Counted from the first letter of the stretch, positions 43,640 to 53,360 are shown. The stretch: 64,000 bases of DNA from Clostridium beijerinckii (GCF_036699995.1 NZ_CP144906.1:3793001-3857000), one strand, 5' to 3'. Notes: generated from the sequence alone by a model not told the origin. Numbers and translations are program-made.

Positions 43640-44446
43640 TTATATATCTTTTCTAAATTGCGTTACAAAATAGAAAATCATTATTGCACCTAAAATACAT
43701 CCAAGTACACCCTCTCCATTTATTTTTATTATATCTCCACATATCAATCCAGATGTGTTTGTATAAATATCACCAAGCATCAAAGGATTAACCACATTCC
43801 ACACCGAGTGCAGAAATAGCACTGGTAATAAACTCCTTGAAGAATAATAACAATAAGATGAAGGAAAACTATATGTAAAGGCAGCAAATGCTTGGATAAG
43901 ACATAAGAATAATGGATTACCTATTCCAGTTGCTTTTGCCAAAAGAAAAACAGCAGGAATGTGATACAATCCCCATACTATACCTACTATTATAGTTGCT
44001 TTCGTTTTACCATAATCTTTTGTTAATCTGGGAAGTAGATATCCCCTCCATCCATATTCTTCTCCCAAGGCTAAGAATAAACCAACAACTACAGACACTA
44101 TTAGAATTATAATAGTTTTGAATGTCAATTCCTTATTAACACTAATATTTCCAACACCAGTAAGGTGAGCTATAAATGAGCAAATCCCTATAAAAACAAT
44201 AGGATAAAAAATTCCAAACAACACTGATTTTAAAGTTGTGTCTTTAAATAAATTTGCTTGATGATCATTTGTAATCTTATTAAAGATAATAGCTAATATT
44301 GCAGGAATGAACATGATTAAAGCAAAATCATTTTTACCTATAGTAGGATTAATAAACAACATAATTGTAATAATCCATGTAATTAAAAGAACAGTAATAA
44401 TATATACTTTTTCAGAATCTTTTCTTATAGAATTCTTAACAGTCAT
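43640..44446 (-). CDS. CPBP-family intramembrane metalloprotease, 268 aa
   Basis: Eight-helix Abi/CAAX-type membrane protein. The catalytic motifs are GEEYGWRGYLLPR and GIVWGLYHIPAVFLL, and LHSVWNVVNPLMLG is the final block. The N-terminal helices begin TVLLITWIITIMLF. ATG follows AAAAGAGGTAACT. Role likely in peptide processing or self-immunity; no peptide gene is adjacent. Confidence 0.9.
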   Translation of the reverse strand: MTVKNSIRKDSEKVYIITVLLITWIITIMLFINPTIGKNDFALIMFIPAILAIIFNKITNDHQANLFKDTTLKSVLFGIFYPIVFIGICSFIAHLTGVGNISVNKELTFKTIIILIVSVVVGLFLALGEEYGWRGYLLPRLTKDYGKTKATIIVGIVWGLYHIPAVFLLAKATGIGNPLFLCLIQAFAAFTYSFPSSYCYYSSRSLLPVLFLHSVWNVVNPLMLGDIYTNTSGLICGDIIKINGEGVLGCILGAIMIFYFVTQFRKDI

Positions 44447-44666
44447 AGTTACCTCTTTTCTACAAAGGATAAGCTTAATATTATTGCTATCAAGTTAACG
44501 ATAATTAAAATAAATTACCTATATTATTTTTACATTTTTCTTTTAAATTCAAAATATAAAATATTACATAAACATATATCATTCAACTTTCCAGAAAACA
44601 TCTTCATAATTTACTGTATCAAATTGGTTAGATAATGATTTTTTAGTTCTATTTATATATTGTGTT

Positions 44667-45239
44667 TTACGCTGATCTTTTACGGAAAATATAAGTGACA
44701 AGAAATCCTCTATTATCTTCATTTTCTATATTTTCAATTAACTCAAAGGATCTCTTTAAATTTTCAAAATCGGTTGGCTGAATAAAATCCTCTTTTCTAA
44801 TTTTAGAATCAACCTTATGCTTATGCCCAAAACCACAAATAAATAAAATTCCATCATTAGTTATGTGATTTTCCAAGTCTCCGAACTGCTCTTTACTTAA
44901 CCTGTAATGATTGATTAAGATATTATCAAATATTCCAATATCCTTTAAAGAATTAGATATACTTAAGTCAACTTGCTTTGTATTAACTAGATAATTATTT
45001 CTTTTAGCAAATGTCTTAAGCCTATCAAGAGCTTTACTACTAAAATCAACGCCTGTTACTTCGAATCCATTTTCAAGTAGAAACAAAGTATTTCTACCAT
45101 CTCCACATGCTATATCAAGAACAGATCCTTTTTTGAAATATGTAATATTTTCAGTTACCGATTTTTCTGGATTTAGTGGACTATCACTTCTATTAGCAAA
45201 TTTATTATCCCAGTATTCTCTATTTCCCATATACTCCAT
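44667..45239 (-). CDS. SAM-dependent methyltransferase, 190 aa
   Basis: Class I methyltransferase fold. Motif I is GSVLDIACGDGRNTLFLLEN and the next strand NGFEVTGVDFSSKALDRLK; FDNILINHYRL is the post-motif strand. Small, of the tellurite-resistance TehB/methyltransf_25 type. The start is the ATG of MEYMGN with TTGGAGGAAACAAG upstream. Substrate unknown. Confidence 0.9.
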   Translation of the reverse strand: MEYMGNREYWDNKFANRSDSPLNPEKSVTENITYFKKGSVLDIACGDGRNTLFLLENGFEVTGVDFSSKALDRLKTFAKRNNYLVNTKQVDLSISNSLKDIGIFDNILINHYRLSKEQFGDLENHITNDGILFICGFGHKHKVDSKIRKEDFIQPTDFENLKRSFELIENIENEDNRGFLVTYIFRKRSA

Positions 45240-45486
45240 CTTGTTTCCTCCAACAATACATTGCACAATTATTTGTCATCCTTTATTAATTATAGTATAT
45301 TTTGTAAGTATATAGTATTTAATTTTCAAAGAAATATTCCTATTTTCCATAAAAACTCCATTCTTTTTATAAATAACCTTCTAGCGAAATTTTCATATTC
45401 ATATGGTACAAATACGTATTCAATTCGGCTTATATCCACATAATTTCAAATTTCATTGCAGAACTCTATAGTATTTATTAAACAAA

Positions 45487-45528
45487 AAATATCCCAAATT
45501 CATCATTAATAATGAATTTGGGATATTT
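45487..45528. terminator. strong bidirectional terminator
   Basis: AAATATCCCAAATTCAT pairs with ATGAATTTGGGATATTT around a short loop. It lies just past the 45559 gene stop. Confidence 0.75.
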
Positions 45529-45558
45529 AGACCTATAGTTTATTTAATTTGACAACTA

Positions 45559-46719
45559 TTATCTTTTCAATTGTTCAGCAAACGACTTTCCTACTGGGTC
45601 AGCGTCAGCTAAACATTCAGGATCTCCTGCAATTAGTCCTGCCTTCTCATGCCAGAACTCGCTAAACATTATATATAGTGATTTAAGCCTATCTATATCG
45701 CCACCTTCTGCTAATGTTTTTGCAAGGAAATCAATGGCGAAATACATGGTCTTACTTTCATAATATAGATGCGGATGGGGACCTGGGGCATCTATTACCC
45801 ATATAATTAAGTTTCCTACCTTTTGCAGACCATAACGAGGAGTTATACCAAGTTCTTTACAGAATGGAATGAGCTGATCATTAAAGTCTATCTTTGAGCG
45901 ACAATTTATAATAACTAAGTATTTAGAAAGGCTATTTGTAGATAAAACATGAGCAAAATCCACACGCCATGCATCTCCATATTCCTTCTCATAGGCAAGA
46001 TCAATACCGGTACATTCTTTAAAATTAGCAAGTGCACTTGGAAGAAAACGCGTAAGATCAAGTTGTGGATTCGATGCTATTGCAACGCTGCCAGAGATTT
46101 TTTCAGCCGTAAATAAACCAGATGTTCCCCCTGATGAAACTGAATAAAAAATGATATGCTCATTAGGGATGCCTAGGCGCTTTGCCACTCTCATAACAAG
46201 CTTTGCCGTAGCGTCACGGTAATCTCGTTCTTTTGTCCCATAAAACCATCCAACAGAGATGTCAGATTCAAAGTACATCGGATCTTCAATACTTAATAAA
46301 TGCCCTTTTAGAAACGTAGACCATGACCACTTATGAAAACGTGGAAGTGGACCTTTCGCAATTGTCTTATCATCGCGCATTGTATCGAGCACAACGTAAA
46401 GATAATCATATTTACTTGCTTGATAAAAGCATTCAAAATGAGCACCGTTAATCTCTGTATTGAACCTGCCTTCTGCAACTCTATCTAATTTTTCAGAATC
46501 AATACGCACACTTTCTCCTGTGATGGCTGATGCGTCGGCAGATCTGTATTTCTCACGTCTGCATGCTTCCAGCTTTTCAGCAAAATTTCTCTCGGTGCCA
46601 TCACGGTTGTACTCACAGACTATATTTTCAAGAAATTCTATTGATGGTAGGATATCACTATCATCCATTTTCTTATTATGCTCAGCAAAGTATTCTGGAT
46701 TTTCTTCATCTTTTTTCAT
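45559..46719 (-). CDS. alpha/beta-hydrolase-like protein, 386 aa, atypical composition
   Basis: Predicted Ser hydrolase-fold protein. The central strand-nucleophile region is HIIFYSVSSGGTSGLFTAEK, the following strand SVAIASNPQLDLTRFL resembles partner-substrate pockets, and the distal His may lie in APGPHPHLYYES. It has no signal peptide. The coding sequence is visibly less AT-rich than its neighbours (codons GCG, CGT, GGG more frequent), suggesting recent transfer. Family not recognised with confidence. ATG follows AAGGACTGATTGTT. Confidence 0.65.
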   Translation of the reverse strand: MKKDEENPEYFAEHNKKMDDSDILPSIEFLENIVCEYNRDGTERNFAEKLEACRREKYRSADASAITGESVRIDSEKLDRVAEGRFNTEINGAHFECFYQASKYDYLYVVLDTMRDDKTIAKGPLPRFHKWSWSTFLKGHLLSIEDPMYFESDISVGWFYGTKERDYRDATAKLVMRVAKRLGIPNEHIIFYSVSSGGTSGLFTAEKISGSVAIASNPQLDLTRFLPSALANFKECTGIDLAYEKEYGDAWRVDFAHVLSTNSLSKYLVIINCRSKIDFNDQLIPFCKELGITPRYGLQKVGNLIIWVIDAPGPHPHLYYESKTMYFAIDFLAKTLAEGGDIDRLKSLYIMFSEFWHEKAGLIAGDPECLADADPVGKSFAEQLKR

Positions 46720-47045
46720 AACAATCAGTCCTTTATTTTCTAATCTTAGAGTTTATTAACTTTCTTAATTATAAAGTGAACTATAAACATATTTTATCAG
46801 AACACTTGTTCTAAAACAATCAATTTATTCAAAATAAAGTGGCTACGTCATGCTCGTTCTTAATCATGCTTTTACAATCAACTATCCTCGTAACCATTGA
46901 TATAAATGACTTTAAAAATCGAAAAAACTTATACTAGCCTAGATCAAAAAGTAAAGATTTATGCTAAAACATGATTTTCATACACCCCATATACCTTATT
47001 GAATAAAAGAAGATTTCCGCCAGATTATTCTAAACGAATTTGCAT
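46720..47045. other. intergenic, with LexA-like box
   Basis: No gene seen. The palindrome AGAACACTTGTTCT (46799-46812) is the only notable feature; the rest is AT-rich. Confidence 0.4.
46799..46812. promoter_or_regulatory. LexA/DinR-like box (candidate)
   Basis: AGAACACTTGTTCT fits the Gram-positive SOS-box core GAAC-N4-GTTC. It sits 80 bases before the hydrolase-like gene ATG. A chance palindrome cannot be excluded. Confidence 0.3.
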
Positions 47046-47594
47046 CTATATTTTTTCTTGTGATATGTGAAGTATATCATAAGTTGTTCCCTCTACTGAT
47101 TTTATCTTACTTAAATCATCTATAAAGAAAAACACATGATATTTCCATTTGTCAGGATTATAAATAACTATGAATTCACTTTCTTTAATGCTTGGAATAT
47201 TTTTTTCTACTTCATCTTTAAAATTATTAAGGCTTCCCTGAGGTTTTATTTCTCTTTCTATCTCAAATACATATTTACTATCTTTAATTTTATATGTTGT
47301 TGTATCAATTAATGGTATTCCTACATTTACTTTCTGCCATCCAAAAGAAGTTATTATATTGTCATAAAAACCATTAAACAAAAATTTATTTAACCCATTA
47401 CTATCTTTCCAAACATATAAAGGACAATAACTATTTTGCAGATTCTCATTTTTTCCTTTTTCTGTTGTTAGATATAATTTAAACTTTAAATCTTCAAATC
47501 CATCTGTTTTATATCCGTTGTTTTTTACTCTATCCTTTACTATGCTCATATCATAATCGCTAGGTAATATAATCTTATATTGAGTTGCTATCAT
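47046..47594 (-). CDS. DUF4865 protein, 182 aa
   Basis: Matches the DUF4865 family, often encoded beside LysR regulators and small tautomerase-type enzymes; function unknown. Conserved segments are QYKIILPSDYDMSIVKDRV, YVWKDSNGLNKFLFNGFYDN and SFGWQKVNVGIPL, present in order. It is divergent from the LysR gene at 47794, which probably controls it. ATG follows AAAAGGGGGGATAAAAAGAA. Confidence 0.85.
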   Translation of the reverse strand: MIATQYKIILPSDYDMSIVKDRVKNNGYKTDGFEDLKFKLYLTTEKGKNENLQNSYCPLYVWKDSNGLNKFLFNGFYDNIITSFGWQKVNVGIPLIDTTTYKIKDSKYVFEIEREIKPQGSLNNFKDEVEKNIPSIKESEFIVIYNPDKWKYHVFFFIDDLSKIKSVEGTTYDILHISQEKI

Positions 47595-47692
47595 TTCTTT
47601 TTATCCCCCCTTTTAATTTTAGTTCCAACTTTATTTTTGATTCATAAATGAAATTATTGCTCAACTCGTGCCTTTCCTTTTACACTTACAGT

Positions 47693-47721
47693 TTAACTCC
47701 CATTATAAAAATTGTATAATA
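47693..47721 (+). promoter_or_regulatory. promoter of the LysR gene
   Basis: TTTAAC (47693-47698) and TATAAT (47716-47721) are separated by exactly 17 bases. Confidence 0.55.
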
Positions 47722-47741
47722 CTTATAAATAATCTTTAATA

Positions 47742-47756
47742 TCACTAATAGTGATG
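47742..47756. promoter_or_regulatory. LysR operator-like palindrome
   Basis: ATCAC-taata-GTGAT, an interrupted palindrome of the T-N11-A type, in the divergent LysR/DUF4865 gap. Confidence 0.4.
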
Positions 47757-47793
47757 GCAATGTAAATTAATTTTAATGAAAGGTTTCTATACT

Positions 47794-48651
47794 ATGGAAA
47801 TTAATGATCTAAGAATATTTCAGATAGTTGCTTATGAAAAATCTATATCAAAAGCTGCTTTAAGACTTGGTTATGCCCAATCAAATATAACTGCACGAAT
47901 TAAATTACTTGAAAATAAATTAAACACTACTTTATTTATAAGAAACAATAAAGGAACTGTAATTACACCTAATGGAGAAAAATTGCTTAAGTATGCAGAT
48001 AAAATTCTTGAATTAATTGATGAAGTTAATGATGAGTTTCTTACTCCTAAAATTTATTCTACTATTAAAATAGGCGCTACTCAGACTATTTCTGCATCTA
48101 TTTTACCTAAATTATTTTATTTATTCCATGAGAAAAATCCCGAAGTATCTTTGACCTTGAAAACAGAAACTCTAAAAAATCTTCTAGATATGATTTTAAA
48201 GAATGAATTAGATGGGGCTTTTATATCTGATGAAATTACATCTTCAAAAGTAAAAAAAGTTGTTACCTTTAAAGAAAAGCTTGCACTAGTATCTTCTATA
48301 AGCATTGATTCCATTAATGATTTACAAGCTCCTATAATAGTAAATTCAGATGCTGATTGCCCTTATCGTAAGCTCTTACAAAAATGGTTGAGTTATAACA
48401 CCTCTAAAGGAGATACTATTATTGAATTTGATTCACTAGAATCTATCCTTAGGGGCATAGGTGAAGGTCTTGGCATATCTCTTTTACCAAAAAGTATTTT
48501 GCCTAAAAATCATAATTTTTTCATTTATGATTTAAAAGATGACTTTTCTGAATTAGAAATTAAATTTGTAGTCAACAAGAATTTAAAAATCAATCTTTTA
48601 CTTAAAAGTTTTATCAGTGTAACAAATGACTATCTTTTAAATTCTCAGTAA
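47794..48651 (+). CDS. LysR-family regulator, 285 aa
   Basis: LysR-type factor. The helix-turn-helix IFQIVAYEKSISKAALRLG, then YAQSNITARIKLLENKLN occupies about residues 7-46. The effector domain ends with LGISLLPKSILPKN. The start is the ATG of MEINDLR; GAAAGG lies 11 bases before it and the ATG seven codons earlier lacks a site. Divergent from DUF4865. Confidence 0.92.
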   Translation: MEINDLRIFQIVAYEKSISKAALRLGYAQSNITARIKLLENKLNTTLFIRNNKGTVITPNGEKLLKYADKILELIDEVNDEFLTPKIYSTIKIGATQTISASILPKLFYLFHEKNPEVSLTLKTETLKNLLDMILKNELDGAFISDEITSSKVKKVVTFKEKLALVSSISIDSINDLQAPIIVNSDADCPYRKLLQKWLSYNTSKGDTIIEFDSLESILRGIGEGLGISLLPKSILPKNHNFFIYDLKDDFSELEIKFVVNKNLKINLLLKSFISVTNDYLLNSQ

Positions 48652-48731
48652 TTAATTTTTAACAATATAGTTTGGTCATTACAGGCTTCAAACCCGCATT
48701 ATTTAAGCATATTCTGAAGAATATATATGGT

Positions 48732-48765
48732 AATATTGTTAAGAATATATATTCTTAACAATATT
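48732..48765. repeat. perfect 34-bp AT-rich palindrome
   Basis: AATATTGTTAAGAATAT followed directly by its exact complement, with no loop. The convergent ends of LysR (+) and MerR (-) lie on either side, so it may serve as a weak terminator. A second palindrome, ATGGTATACCAT, follows at 48767. Confidence 0.6.
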
Positions 48766-48870
48766 TATGGTATACCATATTAGAATACAGTGGTTTTATA
48801 AAACGCTACTCTAAAAAATTCACTCACTATAAAATATTGATGCTTCTTTAAATATAGAGCCTATAAGTAT

Positions 48871-49620
48871 CTACTGATTTAAAGAGGCATACATTTCTGC
48901 TGCTGTATAAAGGTAGTAAGAAAGTCCAGTTAACTGATTTTCAAGCATACTTCTATGAAAATCATCATCTAAAAAGAACTTCGCTTGAGCTACAAATGAT
49001 TTTGCATCCACCATATGACCATGCTTATTTAGAAATTCAATATGATTTTTTAATGTTTCCTGTATACTTGTATCATTAGCCTTTACACCATTTTTTAGAG
49101 CATCTTTTATATAGTTCATAAACTGCTGTGCTTCCATAGCTGCCTCATTCATATTATTAACTTGATCTTCATCTACATCAGGCATATCATATCTATACTT
49201 ACCTTTAAGGTAGTTTTTCTGATTTGAAAGTGCATCCTTCCATTCCTCTTTATTGAATCCCTTAAACATTGCTGACTTATCCATAATTTCTCCTCTCTTA
49301 CCAAGGACAATTGATTCATTTATAGTTTTTAGCAAACGATCAGTTCTCTGCTTGCGCGCAATTAGCATTTCCTGTTGTTTAACTAAACACTCTAACCGAT
49401 TCGGCTCATCCTCAAGTGCTTTTTTAATATCACTAAGAGAAAAATCAAGCTCACGATAAAATAATATTTGCTGAAGTCGCTCAAGTTCTTTTTCACCATA
49501 AAGACGGTAGCCGGCTTCATTTACCTCATGTGGAAATAGTAATCCTATTTTATGATAATGATGTAGTGTTTTTACAGTGACTCCTGTAAATTTTGCAACT
49601 TCTTTAACCGTGTATAGCAT
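48871..49620 (-). CDS. MerR-family regulator with TipAS-like domain, 249 aa
   Basis: N-terminal MerR helix-turn-helix (YTVKEVAKFTGVTVKTLHHY, GLLFPHEVNEAGYRLYGEKE), coiled-coil dimerisation helix, and a C-terminal TipAS-type domain (DKSAMFKGFNKEEWKDA, then ENQLTGLSYYLYTAAEMYAS) that in TipA-like proteins binds thiopeptide antibiotics. Likely an activator of its own or nearby resistance genes, but no exporter is adjacent. ATG follows CGAGGTGAAGAATT. Confidence 0.92.
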   Translation of the reverse strand: MLYTVKEVAKFTGVTVKTLHHYHKIGLLFPHEVNEAGYRLYGEKELERLQQILFYRELDFSLSDIKKALEDEPNRLECLVKQQEMLIARKQRTDRLLKTINESIVLGKRGEIMDKSAMFKGFNKEEWKDALSNQKNYLKGKYRYDMPDVDEDQVNNMNEAAMEAQQFMNYIKDALKNGVKANDTSIQETLKNHIEFLNKHGHMVDAKSFVAQAKFFLDDDFHRSMLENQLTGLSYYLYTAAEMYASLNQ

Positions 49621-49699
49621 AATTCTTCACCTCGTTTATAATAATAAGACCTCCTGTAAGGTGAGGGTCAAGATTATTTCTAAGCTTTTATTTATTAAT

Positions 49700-49798
49700 A
49701 TATATGTTGCAATTCACATTTCACAATTTACAATTGCGGACAAAATTCTTGCAATATTTTTAGAATTATGATGAAGAATTATTTTTGCAATATATATA
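49700..49798 (+). repeat. dispersed ~100-bp repeat, copy B
   Basis: Matches copies at 7580-7682 (inverted) and 59625-59716 (direct). Core AAAATTCTTGCAATATTTTT followed by GAATTATGATGAAGAATTA. Confidence 0.65.
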
Positions 49799-49935
49799 TA
49801 ATTTTCACTGCTACAAATAATTTGTAATACATTTTACTAATGAAATATTATTCAATTATTAAGAGGATTTTTTTGTTTATTGCATCAACATTCTATCTCA
49901 TAAAGATATATAAATAATTACAAATTCTCTTCATC

Positions 49936-50403
49936 CTATAAACCAATTTGCTCAATCCAATTTTTAACCTGCTGTTCAGTAAAATTACTCATAGCTTCAA
50001 AGCCAGGAAGGATTGTTGATTTCTGACATTCTTTTGCAATATTAATTTGAATTTGCCCAAAACCTCCCCCACCATGAGTGCAAAAAGGAATAATAGTCTT
50101 TCCCTGCAAATCCACGTTTCTTAAAAAACTTAGTATTGGTGGAGCGAATGATTTAAACCAATTGGGAGTACCTAAAAAAATGTGATCGTAAGACTTGACT
50201 GGTTCTTCTCCAGACAATAATTTTGGACAATATCCATTTTCAATTTCATTCCTTACTTCCTTTGCTGCTGTATTATAATTGAATGCATAGGACTTTTCAG
50301 GAACTAACTCCCTAATATCTCCTCCCGTTTGTTTTGCTATTTCTTCTGCTAACATTCTTGTTGTATTTGAAAAAGAATAAAATACTACTAATATTTTGCT
50401 CAT
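49936..50403 (-). CDS. flavodoxin, 155 aa
   Basis: Long-chain-type flavodoxin carrying FMN. The phosphate loop FYSFSNTTRMLAEEIAKQT is at 8-26, IFLGTPNWFKSFAPPIL supplies the aromatic isoalloxazine contact near 76-92, and TIIPFCTHGGGGFGQ the third loop. It transfers single electrons between redox proteins. ATG follows GGAGGTAAAA. A stand-alone gene. Confidence 0.9.
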   Translation of the reverse strand: MSKILVVFYSFSNTTRMLAEEIAKQTGGDIRELVPEKSYAFNYNTAAKEVRNEIENGYCPKLLSGEEPVKSYDHIFLGTPNWFKSFAPPILSFLRNVDLQGKTIIPFCTHGGGGFGQIQINIAKECQKSTILPGFEAMSNFTEQQVKNWIEQIGL

Positions 50404-50608
50404 TTTTACCTCCGTAAAGCCTATAAGTCTTTATATGATATTTTTATATTTCTCTCAATATTTTTACATAATTCAAGAAGATTTTGCAACTTATCTTTAT
50501 ACTTTATTTAGCATATACATATTACTATTTCATATTCTCTAATATACTTTGATAAGATGAAATGACTGTATTTTGACATTGCATTTTATTTCATAGCAAA
50601 TTACAATA

Positions 50609-51166
50609 TTACTCCATATTTTTTGCTAATGCAGAAAGTTTACTTAATGTTTTCCAATTGCGCACAGTTGTTGGCACATTCAATTTATGAAGATTATTAG
50701 CAAGTTTTGAATTTCGAATACTATGATGGAATAATAGATATACTTCTCTTCCTATAACTTGGTACTTATCACTTTCGCTTCCATAAACATCTATGCACTC
50801 AATCTTTTCTCTTAAGGGATTATGTTTCAATAACGAAACATATAAACACTCTACTTTGGATAATGTCTCTGCTTTTGTTATTTCGTCGTTGGAGAATGGA
50901 CAATTTAAGATAATCTGTTCTAATTCTGTAGAAGTCCTCAAAATGACTTTTGTAGAAATCCCAAAGACTGCCTCAATCCCATTTTCAATTTTATTGCACA
51001 GAATATCTTCTGTCTCATCTGATTTGAATAAAACATTTCCACTTTGAATATAGGTTTTTACTTCACAAAGTCCGATTGATTCAAATACTTGTTTCAAATC
51101 TGCCATCTTAATTATATTTTTTCCACCTACGTTAATTCCTCTTAACAATGCTATATATACAGTCAT
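50609..51166 (-). CDS. DUF1697 family protein, 185 aa
   Basis: Clear DUF1697 member: YIALLRGINVGGKNIIKMADL at residues 4-24, TYIQSGNVLFKS at about 37-48, the Asn-rich N-terminal pattern, and NNLHKLNVPTTVRNWKTLSKL near the end. Function unknown, predicted small-molecule or nucleic acid binding from fold. ATG follows AAGGAGGACTCAGAT. Confidence 0.92.
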   Translation of the reverse strand: MTVYIALLRGINVGGKNIIKMADLKQVFESIGLCEVKTYIQSGNVLFKSDETEDILCNKIENGIEAVFGISTKVILRTSTELEQIILNCPFSNDEITKAETLSKVECLYVSLLKHNPLREKIECIDVYGSESDKYQVIGREVYLLFHHSIRNSKLANNLHKLNVPTTVRNWKTLSKLSALAKNME

Positions 51167-51314
51167 ATCTGAGTCCTCCTTAATATGAAAATAAATTATA
51201 ATAATTTACTATTTGGGATTAATTATAACATAGCTTGTAAGTATTATATTACTCACTTTTAAAGTAACATTATTCTGTTAATTGCCAAGTTAAATCTCCA
51301 TATTATACAATTAA

Positions 51315-51351
51315 AAATGTCACACTCTTACCTCTGAATAGTGTGACATTT
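51315..51351. terminator. bidirectional terminator
   Basis: AAATGTCACACT and AGTGTGACATTT form a 12-bp stem past the flavoprotein gene stop. Confidence 0.75.
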
Positions 51352-51370
51352 CAATAAATCTATATCTTAT

Positions 51371-52636
51371 CTATTTAAATTGAAAATGCTCATAATTAAA
51401 ATTTATGATATTAAAATTGCTATCTTTAAACTGCTTTTTTAAATTTTCTCTCATTGGGGCTGGACCGCAAAAGTAAACATCAACACTATCTTTTATATTC
51501 ACCAATTTAGATATTTCGTTTACTGATAAAAATCCCTTTTCTTTTGAATTAAATAAGTGCACTCTTAAATTATTACTGTTTAATAGCTGCAATTCTTCTT
51601 TATATGCGCCTTCATCTTCATTATTGTATGCATAAAAAAGATCTACCGAAAATTCTTCCCCTACACCTGATTGAGCAAAGCTCCTAAAAGGTGTTATTCC
51701 AATTCCTCCTGCAATCCATATTTGATTCTTGACACCAGTTTTATAATTAAATTTACCATGAGGTCCTGAGACAACAAATTCATCTCCAACCTTAAGTGTA
51801 TTTAACAACTCCTTTGTATGATCTCCTAATGCTTTAATAGTGAATTGCAATTCTCCACTCTTAGGTGCTTCACTTATTGTAAATGGATGTGAAACAAATC
51901 CATTTTCATTATTTAAAATCTTCAAAAAAGCGAATTGCCCAGGTTTGAATTTTATTTCTTTTCCAATAGAATCACCTGTAATCTCAAAGGTTCCATTGGC
52001 TACTATCTCTAGTTTCTTCACTCTATATTTATACTTAAACGAAATTTTTTCATAAAGGAATACACTATAAATTGCAGATATTATACCTATGATGTTTATA
52101 AGATTTAGCCATATACAAAAAGGTTCCAATGAAAAGACAGCATAAGTTGCACTTCCATAATAGTGATAAATTCCAAATGCATAAGGAATAATCATAAATT
52201 TATGAATTGTTTTCCACTTTTCATAATTTAATTTTTTAGCCACAAGGGCGATTAATATAAGTACTATAAATATATACATACTAAAAGTCCCATACATGGC
52301 ATAAGGATCTTTAGGAATTTTTATTCCATTGGCCCTTTCAATTTTTTTCCCCATACTTATTGTTATATTATGAATAACAGCCAAAGCCAACGCACAAATA
52401 CTTAAATACTTATGGTAAATATATGATTTATCTAGTCCATCAAATAAGCCATCTAAAATTTTATGCCTAGTTGAAATGAAATTAATAAATGCAAATGCTA
52501 CCAATGCAAATGCAGCTATTAATTGAGAATATCCACTCATTGCAGATATTTCTCTTATAGGTTCAACAAATAACCATAATACCCATGTTATTATCATACT
52601 CATAAGTATAACTAACTTTCCCGATATACTCTTCAT
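51371..52636 (-). CDS. ferric-reductase-like membrane flavoprotein, 421 aa
   Basis: N-terminal ferric-reductase-type membrane domain with about five helices (ALALAVIHNITIS, KFMIIPYAFGIYHYYGS, with the haem-ligand-type His residues). The C-terminal ferredoxin-reductase module follows: FAD site FVSHPFTISEAP, NAD(P) site IAGGIGITPFRSFAQ, and VYFCGPAPMRENLKKQF at the end. It moves electrons from cytosolic NAD(P)H across the membrane, for example for iron or quinone reduction. The start is the ATG of MKSISG after GAAAGGATGATAAGT. Confidence 0.88.
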   Translation of the reverse strand: MKSISGKLVILMSMIITWVLWLFVEPIREISAMSGYSQLIAAFALVAFAFINFISTRHKILDGLFDGLDKSYIYHKYLSICALALAVIHNITISMGKKIERANGIKIPKDPYAMYGTFSMYIFIVLILIALVAKKLNYEKWKTIHKFMIIPYAFGIYHYYGSATYAVFSLEPFCIWLNLINIIGIISAIYSVFLYEKISFKYKYRVKKLEIVANGTFEITGDSIGKEIKFKPGQFAFLKILNNENGFVSHPFTISEAPKSGELQFTIKALGDHTKELLNTLKVGDEFVVSGPHGKFNYKTGVKNQIWIAGGIGITPFRSFAQSGVGEEFSVDLFYAYNNEDEGAYKEELQLLNSNNLRVHLFNSKEKGFLSVNEISKLVNIKDSVDVYFCGPAPMRENLKKQFKDSNFNIINFNYEHFQFK

Positions 52637-52665
52637 ACTTATCATCCTTTCATAACTCTCTATAT

Positions 52666-53238
52666 TTATATAAGTTTATTTTCGATAAAGCAAAGTTTTA
52701 CTCTTGAATAAGAAGAATAAACTCCAATTATAAATGTTACATAGATAATATAATTTATTGTAATTATTGCATTATTAGCCCCAATATATCTATATATACA
52801 TACAATCCCTGGAATTACTAGAAATGTAGCCGAAACTAATCTACCCGCTCTATCGAAAATAAAGGACTTGTCCGACTTTTTAATATTTTTGATATGCTTT
52901 GATGTTATTATAAATTCAATAAATTTAAAACATACAAATCCAAAATACCATATAGGCAAAATTTTTATGTTTATTAACGCTATGTATGAAATCAGAATAT
53001 AAAACAAATCTGCAAATACATCTAGTTTGGCTCCTATTATCGAAGTTGAATTAGTTTTTCTTGCAATTTTGCCATCTAATAAATCTGAAATACATATTAA
53101 TAAAAATAAAACGCTCAAATTCACATTTCTTTCCTTAGCATATATAAATTGCTCGATTATATTCTGAACAAATAATACTGATAGTATTATTCTTGTTATT
53201 GTAATTAAATTAGGTACATATCTGACTATAATTTTCAA
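52666..53238 (-). CDS. CDP-alcohol phosphatidyltransferase, 190 aa
   Basis: Membrane enzyme of phospholipid synthesis. The diagnostic metal-binding motif is present in ISDLLDGKIARKTNSTSIIG and LDVFADLFY (DG-x2-AR-x8-G-x3-D-x3-D form). About five to six helices. It could be PgsA- or Pss-type; the head group is undecided. The start is a TTG after GGGGAGGGGCTC, giving N-terminus (M)KIIVRYVPNLITITRI. It ends 29 bases before the ferric-reductase-like gene, so an operon is possible. Confidence 0.88.
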   Translation of the reverse strand: MKIIVRYVPNLITITRIILSVLFVQNIIEQFIYAKERNVNLSVLFLLICISDLLDGKIARKTNSTSIIGAKLDVFADLFYILISYIALINIKILPIWYFGFVCFKFIEFIITSKHIKNIKKSDKSFIFDRAGRLVSATFLVIPGIVCIYRYIGANNAIITINYIIYVTFIIGVYSSYSRVKLCFIENKLI

Positions 53239-53337
53239 AGAGCCCCTCCCCATTTTTCATTGTTTTAATAAATCATTTTAAGATAATTAAACAAAACCTT
53301 CTAATTTTCTCCTATATATTACAAGTTTACAACAAAA

Positions 53338-53360
53338 ACACCTATATTTCTATAGGTGCT
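53338..53360 (-). terminator. terminator of the deacetylase gene
   Basis: CACCTATA-gaaa-TATAGGTG followed by TTTTTGTT on the minus strand. Confidence 0.65.
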
